From positions 62,001 through 126,000 of the forward strand of contig OZ316891.1 of assembly GCA_973895155.1 (NCBI GenBank): a DNA stretch of 64,000 bases. Reading direction: 5' to 3'. Positions 56,151 to 64,000 of this stretch are shown piece after piece. The DNA is from Marsupella aquatica (taxonomy: Eukaryota > Marchantiophyta). The notes below the pieces were generated by a model. It was given only the letters and a program-made list of their open reading frames with translations. It was not told the DNA's origin and did no database searches. A program made the translations under genes and the position numbers. Each line of letters starts with the position of its first letter. Position 1 is the stretch's first letter.

Positions 56151-57042
56151 TGTTAGGTTTTACTCTTGGGTCTAGAGTTACTTTGAGTAACCATAGTTAG
56201 TCAAACCATGGTTAAGATATTAACCTAGATTAGTCTAGCTTGTTGTTAAATATATATACAGGAAAGACTTAGCTTGTATGTGGAACTCGCTCATTGTTAG
56301 GGAGTTGTTTGGTAGATAGGGAGAGGTATAGCCACAAGGAGATAAGTAATCTCATCAGTTATCAGTCACTTTCATCAGTGTACCTGATATCAGTTGCCAC
56401 CTCATCTCAGAGAGGCCGCCAAGTTGTGATGCGAAAAAGTAAAAAATGAAGAAAAACAAAAATCTTGAATTTTTTTTCAAAATTTGAAGGAAATTTTTTT
56501 TGCCATGAGGCGTCCGTACCGTATGAACACCTATCTCGGCGAGCCCAGCCGAGATGGGAAAAAAATTTCAGAAATATTTTTTTTCAAATATTTTTTGGGG
56601 AAAATTTTTGGTTTTTTTTTCCACCTTTTTTTGTCGGTCCGTACGCCCCATCTCGGCGAGGCCAGCTGAGATAGGGAAAAAATTTCAAATTTTTTTTCCA
56701 AAATTTTTTTTTCGGGAAATTTTTGGGTTTTTTTTTGGATTTTTTTTCGGTCCGTACGCCCATCTTGGCGAGGTCAGTCGAGATTGAATCAACCTCGGCT
56801 GCCCAGCTGAGATGAGCGGAAGTTCAAAGGCCCCATCTCAACTCCTCAGCTGAGATTCTAAAATTCTTTACTCTTGGGTCTAGAGTTACTTTGAGTAACC
56901 ATAGTTAGTCAAACCATGGTTAAGATATTAACCTAGATTAGTCTTGTTGTTGGAATATATATACAGGAAATACTTAGTTTGTATGTGAAACTCAGGCTCA
57001 TTGTTAGGGAATTGTTTGGTAGATAGGGAGAGGTATAGCCGA
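56151..57042 (+). repeat. LTR-like direct repeat, 710-bp period
   Basis: 56157-56342 and 56867-57042 are near-identical (TACTCTTGGGTCTAGAG ... GATAGGGAGAGGTATAGCC). The first copy begins TGTTAGG after a purine-rich tract, as expected for a copia 3' LTR. The second copy follows the small palindromic element at 56353-56866. A duplicated or re-assembled LTR is possible. Confidence 0.6.
56353..56866. mobile_element. Second copy of the GTCCGTAC-palindrome element
   Basis: It starts TCATCAGTTATCAGTCACTTTCATCAG, like the left end at 39618. It contains three CATCTCGGCGAGGCCAGCYGAGAT-type stem-loops alternating with GGTCCGTACG(C) and long A/T runs. The right end lacks the CTGATAACTGAT cluster, so the element is truncated or a variant. 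Confidence 0.5.
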
Positions 57043-57778
57043 CAGACCTAAAGTGTAGTCCGTAAAATTTTCTCATGTGTTCCTATCGAATTAACCTGTG
57101 TTCCTATCGAAGTAACCTTTTTTTACAGAAGTGACCATGTACTGGTTGTGTGGGATACATGATCATTGGCTGTATCACTTGTGCATGTGTTTGCTCAACA
57201 TATCCTACACCTATGTAGAACATTAAAGTGTTTATTTTATTCCTTTGCAAAACATTGAAGTGCCTGATTTTTGAAAATACAATAGAGAAACTATTTTTTG
57301 CTCCCTTTTTGAAGAATAAGTTGTATTGTGATGAGACCTGCATCTCGATATGCTCACGAGGTAGCCACAATGACTACCCACAAATCTATAAAAGGCTAGG
57401 CCAATGTTACCGTAGGCATAATTATTGTGATTCGACGGCATCATGTACCCTGAAGCAAGCGGGTTTAGGGTTGCCAGCCCTATTCACTCATGGCGAAAAA
57501 GTGTGGTAGGGCACTTTTTGGGTACACTATGGTTGTCGCGTCTCTTGGGCCTCCAAATTGCTTTGTCAGTTGTGGGGAAGGAAAGAACTGGACCCCCCCG
57601 AGTATCGAGAACCGACAGGACAACCTGGCCTGTGACGGTACCCAACCGATCGCAGTCGATTCACAACGGCCCGCGTGGCACTGCTCAAAATCTATTCAAC
57701 GATCGAGTGCTGGTTTGGGAAGATGCAGTGTGACATCCCCCACAGACTTATGGGCGCAAGAGGCGTGTCACCTGCTTG

Positions 57779-58950
57779 GGTCAAATGTGGCGATGCGCCA
57801 GCGTTTACGACATGCGAAGCGAGAGAGAGTACCCCCTGCAGAAAGTGGACGCAGGTTTTTCACGTGGTGTCCTTGTGATTCGGGGCAAGTTGCTTTGTGG
57901 GGAGCAGGAATGTGGGCAGACGCAGTGGGCAGCCATTGACTGCAGTGGACTGTGGGTAGATGATGTCTGTCCTTCGTACAGGTTGTCGACTTGTTACCTT
58001 TGGATTCGGGATGAATGGATTCATGGAATATGGGACCATTGGGATTCATTTCTACAAGTCACGTGTTTTAAAATTAATGTTGTCTTGTAGTTAAATGAAC
58101 ATTGACCTGAAATTATTACACTAGATTCTTGTCTTTGAATGAAGAAATTCTAAGTGTCACTAGGTGCTAGTGAACCCCACTTTTTGGGGAGTATGTATGT
58201 TAAACTCTTGGGTGGAATAAAAAAACATACTAATGTCACCAAAATGTTACTACTTACAATATGTTGCTTTTCTCTGTATTTTCTCATGTTTTGTGTTTTT
58301 TTCACTACCTTACTAGTAGGGATTAATAAAGGTCAAAATGTCTTTCATTGTGTGAATTTTTTTGGGGGGGTAGGTGGTTCATGGACGTTTTTTTATGGTT
58401 TGGTTTCTCATGTGCGCTTTTTTTTATCATTTAGTAAAACCAAAAATGTGCCTTTTTGGTTTTACCATGAGAATGTGTGTGTTTTTTTCACTATTAAATA
58501 TTGTCATACACATCCAAAATGAACAGTGTGATTATAATGTATTCATTAGAGTACAATACAATGGTCATGGTACTTACAATCATGATTGCACATATCATGG
58601 GAATGACCAAAGGATTCATATGCATGCCCATGAAAGTGACTCATGTAAGCATGTGAGACTTATATCCATGCTTGCACTCTAGGTCAAATGTGGCGATGCA
58701 CCATCGTTTACGACATGCAACGCGAGAGTACCCCTGCAGAAAGTGGACGCAGGTTTCACGTGGTGTCCTTGTGATTCGGGGCAAGTTGCTTTGTGGGGAG
58801 CAGGAATGTGGGCAGAATGATGCAATGGGCAGCCATTGACTGCAGTGGACTGTGGGAAGGTGATGTCTGTCCGTCGTACGGCTGTCGCCTTGTTATGGCT
58901 GTCGCCTTGTTACCTTTGGATTTGGGACGAATGGATTCAATGGAGTATGG
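57779..58950. repeat. ~260-bp direct repeat, ~902 bp apart
   Basis: GGTCAAATGTGGCGATGC(G)CCA through GGATT(C/T)GGGA(T/C)GAATGGATTCA occurs at 57779-58032 and 58681-58950. The second copy has a small internal duplication (GGCTGTCGCCTTGTTA). The intervening 58040-58680 is T-rich with no gene. A third, weaker relation (GGGAATGTGGGCAGTCC) is at 61448 and 61553. Confidence 0.85.
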
Positions 58951-59029
58951 GAACTCCCCATATTTATCAGGGAACCTAAACTGGACACCCTCATCTTCTT
59001 TGGACTCCCGTTGGAGCTCATCTATTTGA

Positions 59030-59939
59030 CCCGTTGTTTCCTCCAATGAGATCTCATAGAAGTCGCAACTCTAGAGGATCCACAAGAGTGGGGCCCACGG
59101 GATCTCTCAGACTTATTTTACATGACTCAAGTGCGCTGCTTCTACAAAACCAAAAATCAGTGGGAGTGCTGGACCCAAAAGAAGCACAGTTACCCAGGAG
59201 CGGCCCCCACAAATATTGGACTATTGGAGCCACCCACTAGGATCAGCTGGCTGCATGGGCACGGATTGAGCTTGGTGTAGAAATTTCTGAATAAGTTTAA
59301 TTAACCCACGAAGGGGAGGCATAATATATGCAATGAGTCTCTTGAGCACCTGGGATAGGATGACTCAGAGGTCACGTAGGCCCTGGGGTTGTCAGGCAGG
59401 AGCGACAAGTGCCAACAGTGAACGTCCTAAACAGATTTTGTCCCAAGTAACTAATGGGCAACCATAACTAGGTCAATCTACCAATATACTAAATGGCTAA
59501 TTGAATGGTAAATTAATTACATCTAAGTAGCGACAACTAAAAAAGTTTAGCATGATGATGGCCACAAATACTAACACCGTATGTCCCTTAACTTTCAACA
59601 CTTGGACCCAGCAATTCCGAGCGCCTTTAGCTTTCTCAGCCCAGTTGCCCTTAGAAAGAAAGTAAATGTGCTTTTGGGAGAGCGAGAGTCAATGGACACA
59701 CATGGTGCGTGCAGCCTGTGGCCTAGTTCTATGATTTTGGAAGTAGAAGACAGACCATGTAGGCTGTCACCATTGTCTCCTTAGTTTACACTTAGAGCTC
59801 ATAGAAAGCAGGAGCAATGATGTCTCTTTAACAATAGCCTCACTTTTGGTGGGGTTCATTCAAAAGCTAGTGACAGTTAGAAAAGTAATGTCACCATTTG
59901 TGACAAACACTGGCAGCTGGTAGGGAATGTATTCACGGA
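59030..59939. other. Non-coding stretch, nothing recognised
   Basis: Only short frames. No gene, RNA or repeat could be supported before the foldback element. Confidence 0.4.
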
Positions 59940-61439
59940 GACTAGTCCCTGTTTTGTCATTAAATGCACCTCGGTTCTCCCCCACACCCCACCGGAAGAC
60001 CCTCCTCATTTTTGTGTCACAATTCAGTTTCAGGCCAGCCTTTTTGGGTTCCCTCGCTGCCCCTGCCCATCCCATGCCTGGGCAGCCCTTAAAATCACAC
60101 CCTTCCTGCCCAACACCCCACCTGAAGACTCTCCTCATTTTTGTGTCACAAGTCAGTTTCAGGCCAACCTTTTTGGGTTCCCTCTCTGCCCCTGCCCATC
60201 CCATGCCTGGGCAGCCCTTAAAACCCCACCCTTCCTGCTGCTAACTGTTTGTTGAGTAGGGGTGGTGAACAAAGTTGCCATGACACGAAGGAGTGTTTAT
60301 GGCAAGCATCTACTCTTTCCCTTATCCCTTTTCTATGTCTTTCCCCTATTTCTCCAAAGAATAGTCTTCCGTGAACTTAGTAAGGTGAACCAGTGGTTTG
60401 GGTGAAATCCGGGTGCCTCGCTGATGCTATTTGGGTGCTATTTTTTAAAATTTGTTTTTTGCAGTTAAATCAAGTGGCCCTTAAACAATTCTTTGATGCT
60501 ATTTTGCCAAAAACCTTTGTGGAAATATTCATGTTAGACTTGAGCATTTCGTTGGTGTTATTTTTGTGAAAGTTTTTTTCAGATGTGAGCACCTAGCTAG
60601 AGCATTTCAGGCAATTTACACAATGTCACTTAAATGGTAGTTTTTATTGTTTAGCTTAGTACACAATGCACTAATTGAATTCACAAGGCATCAATTGAAT
60701 TCATAAAAATGAGCATTAGGATGCACATAGTAACAAATGTAAAAGCAGTTATATGACCTTAAAATTTGAGCTCAATGTTGGTGAAACAACCACAAAATTA
60801 GCTATCAAAATCATATCACAATTCACGTCTCTATGTGTACTCAAAGTGACACAAAAAGAACTTGGTGTGTTTAGGAAATACTCACATTGGACTCCTTTTT
60901 TTGGCAAAATAGCATCAAAGGATTGTTTAAATCACACGTGATTTATTTACAGAAAACAAATTTTTAAAAATAGTACCCAAAACCATTGACTCGCCTTACT
61001 AAAGTTCAGGTAAGACTATGCTTTGGAGAAATACTTTCAGGTGTGAGTACTGCCAAAAAATTTGAGATGGAATAACTAAAGAGAGTAAATATTAGGTACC
61101 TTAAAGTAGTACTACTCTGGCCTTATTTGGCTCTTTGGTCTTGGGTTTTATTTCCATGTTTCAAACTTTCAAAATACAGTCAGAAAAATCTGACGAATGG
61201 CCAGAGAGTGGGCCAGAGAAACCATTATTTAAAATAAAAATATATAAATAAAAATATATAAATAAAGGGGTTACCAAAAAGGGCGAGGTTTTAAGGGCTG
61301 CCCAAGCATGGGATGGGCAGGGCAGCCAGGGGACCCAAAAAGGCTGGCCTGAAAAAAGTGGACACAAAAACGAGGAGAGTCTTCGGGTGAGGTGTGGGGG
61401 AAAACCAAGTTACATTTAATGACAAAACAGGGACTCGTC
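59940..61439. mobile_element. 1.5-kb foldback element with long inverted arms
   Basis: The left end GACTAGTCCCTGTTTTGTCATTAAATG pairs with the reverse complement of the right end (GACGAGTCCCTGTTTTGTC...). Similarity continues through AGGCCAGCCTTTTTGGGT, CTGGGCAGCCCTTAAAA and TTTGATGCTATTTTGCCAAAAA, so the arms extend to about 60530 and from about 60890. The left arm has an internal 129-bp duplication (59995 and 60124). No ORF of significance is present. Long-TIR foldback elements are often non-autonomous Mutator relatives. No perfect target duplication was found, so the superfamily is open. Confidence 0.78.
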
Positions 61440-63235
61440 TTCCTGAATGGGAATGTGGGCAGTCCGGTAGGGGAGTCTTATTATGAGCCTCGAGATTGCA
61501 GTCCGGTACGGGAATCTTATTATGAGCCTCGAGATTGCTTGTGGAGGCAGGGAATGTGGGCAGTCCTGTACGGGAGTCTCATTATGAGCCTCGAGATTGC
61601 TTTTCGTGGCTCGATGCTGAACATGAGGGACACAGTAAACTTCGACGGCTGAATACAGGAGTTGTTGCCTTTTTTCCCAGAGCTTGGGGCTTCGGATTTT
61701 GGCTATAAATTAAACGTACAGTTGTGGCCCGGTGCCACGATGCGACGGATTGACGGATCCTGCACGAGGTGGACTGCATAGCATCAGAGGCCCCGCTCGG
61801 AGTTGGAATTGAATTTTGCCGGTGCGTTTGATGTCTGTACATTTGAATTGAATGCTGGTATGGTGTAGTTCTCGCACCGTGTTTGTAGTCAAGATTTCGC
61901 TGATTCCCAACTTCGGTGATGTATAATGTTCGACTTCGGGAGGCGCGGTTTCGATCCCTTACGGCACCTTTTTTGCATCGTGTTTGCGCGGCCGATTTTT
62001 CACTCGTTGCTTTGCGTTCGATGTGCTGTTTCTGAATGTCGAGCTGACTCCGATGCGTTGGATCCGATCCATCCTGTCACACATTTCGGTTGTGTGTTTT
62101 TACGGCGAAAATTCGAGAAGGTGTTTTCAGGCCTTGGAAAGCACGATGAGCTTTTTTCGAATGTGTGTGTGAATTTCAGTTGCACTTGCCAATCCAGAGT
62201 CAGGACTCTCAATCGAAGCTCCATCAAAACTCTCTGCCTCTCTCTATCGACTGTCCTGGGGCCTCGCTGGTGTCTCCATGTTTTAGGTTTAAATCAGTTC
62301 ATAATTGCGACGTGCTCTCCGCCATTTCATTCTATCGCGTTCTTCCTTCGAGGTCCAACATTCGCTGCTGTAGTGGAGGGATTCAGCTACAGGTCTTCAA
62401 TAAGGGAGTCTTCAATGAGAGGGACTGAGGGCAGCCCAGTACTTTTCCTATTGTTAGATTCCTGGCAGGGCTTTCCCGCAGTTCACTCCCAATCACGGCC
62501 AGCAAGAACTAACTTCTCGAACAGTAGGAAATGTATTTAGTCTAATTGCACAGTATAGTTTGCCGGCTCCTAAAGAATTGTGTGGCTCACATATGAGCTG
62601 CCTGCGTCTGGGAGGAGCGGTCGTAACTAAGGTTAGTGTACCTAACGGATCTCAGATCGTACCTAAGGGATTTCAGATGGTATATGTAACATGGCACAAT
62701 TCTCGAAATTCTTTGATCTTTCTGTTCTCGGTTTGTAGTCTCGCAATTTTACAATACTTGTGAGGATAATTCTATTGGGCATGGCAGAGATAGAAGCTGT
62801 CTGCAGACAATAGCTATCCCGTCAGTGTCAACGAACGTTTCCCCTCTTGCAAGTCTGTTGTGCTGTTTGATCCTGCTGCAGTTTCTTTCCACCACAGTTG
62901 CTCCCGGATGTCACTGTTCTATCTTCATTGCCACATATTCGCTATTGGATTTGCAAATTGTCCGAATCGGTCCGTCGATGTATCCAGGAACGTCATTGTA
63001 ATTGCATTCAGTGAGTTTGAGTTCCGATTTTTGTGTTTTTGTCTGCTGTGATTTGTCTCCGCATCAGGCGCATCTGTCATCTCAACTTTTGTATAGGAAG
63101 TATTTTCAAAAGTGTTGAGATTTCGGCTCGTTGATCGAGGTTCTGAGACACGTTGCGTGAAGTGTGAATTCAAGCAGCAGGTAGAGTTGAAGGAGCCGCC
63201 GAATCCTGCGTGTCTAATTTTAACCACTAGTCAAC
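61440..63235. other. Upstream region of the P5CR gene
   Basis: 61448-61600 has three repeats of GGGAATGTGGGCAGTCC(G/T)GTA and GAGCCTCGAGATTGC. From 61680 the sequence becomes less repetitive and carries a 204-codon plus-strand frame (61926-62540) with atypical, cysteine- and serine-rich composition that I do not trust as a gene. The 5' UTR and promoter of P5CR probably lie within 62600-63235. Confidence 0.4.
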
Positions 63236-64000
63236 ATGGCCGTGATCATGGGAGTGGAGGTACCAACAATGACCCGAGTCGGGTTTATTGGAGCAGGCCA
63301 AATGTCGGAAGCATTAGCTCGAGGACTGGTCAAAGCCGGGATCCTCCCACCTGATCGCATTTTTGCCTCAAAGGGATCCCGAAAGGCGGTATTTGAAAAT
63401 TTTGGCGTCACAGTGTGCTCCAACTTAGAGGCAAGAAACGACACCACCCTGTTACAAATCAGTTGCATAGACTCATGTTAAGACAACTCGTCAGCAAGGC
63501 CTTGAGATTATTTTCATCCAAGGTTCATTCACTGACTTGAATTCATCGCGAGAGTCAGTATTTGTGCCCCGCGTGCCAACTTACATTTCAGTGTCATAAG
63601 CAACTTTTAGATGATAGAGAGCTTTATGCTTCAGCAATTTCTTTAATGGGGTATTTCTGAACCTGTCTAACTGTAGGGAGCCCGATAAAATTGGTGTCAT
63701 AGTTGACGCGTGGACTCAAAAGTGATGACTTTTGTTTCGTGTTTGACAGGTCGTTGAGCACTGCAACGTGGTGATCATTGCGGTGAAACCACAAATATGT
63801 ATGTCAATATTTCGAACCCATCTCTCTGATCTGCCGGATCCGATGTCTGCAAATAGTCGAGGACAGTAAGGATGAAGGGTTGACTTTGTATAACCCGGCC
63901 ATGGTCACGCACTGAGCAAATTTATGTTTGATTATTCTTGAATTCAGAGCTCGTTAAGCGAAGGGAAGATTCTTACAGAAATTTCTGTTGCTCGTGATTA
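63236..64000 (+). CDS. P5CR: Δ1-pyrroline-5-carboxylate reductase, 5' exons (partial)
   Basis: Exon 1 is 63236-63430 (65 codons from ATG in AACATGG) and exon 2 is 63750-63798; the remainder lies beyond the window. The enzyme catalyses the last step of proline synthesis, reducing P5C with NAD(P)H. The N-terminal Rossmann motif VGFIGAGQMSEAL (GxGxxA) and IIAVKPQI at the end of the second strand-helix region are diagnostic. The intron between them (63431-63749) appears to use a GC-AG border (GAG|GCAAG ... ACAG|GTC); both exons are then in phase 0 and the protein reads smoothly. Exon 2 ends in phase 1 at AATAT|GTATG. Further exons after 63800 could not be placed with confidence. Confidence 0.85.

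Noticed and set aside
57570-57592. CCCCCCCGAG end resembling the hAT-like MITE right terminus
   Set aside because: No matching left end or 8-bp duplication (TATCGAGA) was found within several hundred bases.
61935-61975. GGTTTCGATCCC as a tRNA T-loop
   Set aside because: No acceptor stem, D-arm or anticodon arm could be folded around it.
61926-62540. 204-codon plus-strand frame upstream of P5CR
   Set aside because: No recognisable domain, atypical composition, and a position in the probable promoter/5' UTR region. Transcript evidence would be needed.

Overview
This window is plant nuclear DNA and consists mostly of transposable elements and satellite-like repeats. Evidence for a land plant is a spliced 2-oxoglutarate/Fe(II) dioxygenase of the Arabidopsis At3g19000 type, the first exons of a Δ1-pyrroline-5-carboxylate reductase, short TTTAGGG-type telomere-like repeats, and plant-type Ty1/copia, Ty3/gypsy, Mutator, Helitron and hAT-MITE elements. 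A Ty3/gypsy element with a cytosine-methyltransferase remnant and a terminal PHD finger suggests a non-seed plant (lycophyte, fern or bryophyte). That placement is inference from memory of protein families, not from a search.

Layout. 1-9.1 kb holds repeats: a 153-bp tandem array, a 1-kb segmental duplication, CCCTAAA-rich DNA and a 360-bp tandem repeat. 11.1-12.5 kb is the dioxygenase gene on the minus strand. 12.9-13.9 kb holds two inverted Helitron-like 3' ends with minisatellite arms. 14-25 kb is mostly non-coding, with a perfect 37-bp hairpin, a 222-bp duplication, degraded reading frames of an unidentified element and three MITEs of one hAT-like family. 25.8-27.2 kb is a transposase-like gene cut by a small Helitron. 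31.2-37.2 kb is a decayed Ty3/gypsy element with gag, a methyltransferase remnant, RT, RNase H, integrase, PHD and a 3' LTR.

39.2-57.0 kb is a nest. A Ty1/copia remnant is split by a small TIR element and by a 15,571-bp Mutator-like element (40244-55814) with matching terminal inverted repeats and a perfect 10-bp target duplication. Inside are a transposase gene (minus strand), an RPA-like OB-fold gene, a nine-exon C2H2/basic-repeat gene, a long coiled-coil 'plant transposon protein' ORF and a 139-bp satellite. The transposase is broken by a MITE in one exon and by apparent frameshifts. 59.9-61.4 kb is a 1.5-kb foldback element. 63.2 kb to the end is the start of the P5CR gene.

Only the dioxygenase and P5CR look like ordinary host genes. 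The most interesting parts are the large Mutator-like element with its unusual gene set, and the Ty3 element with captured methyltransferase and PHD modules.
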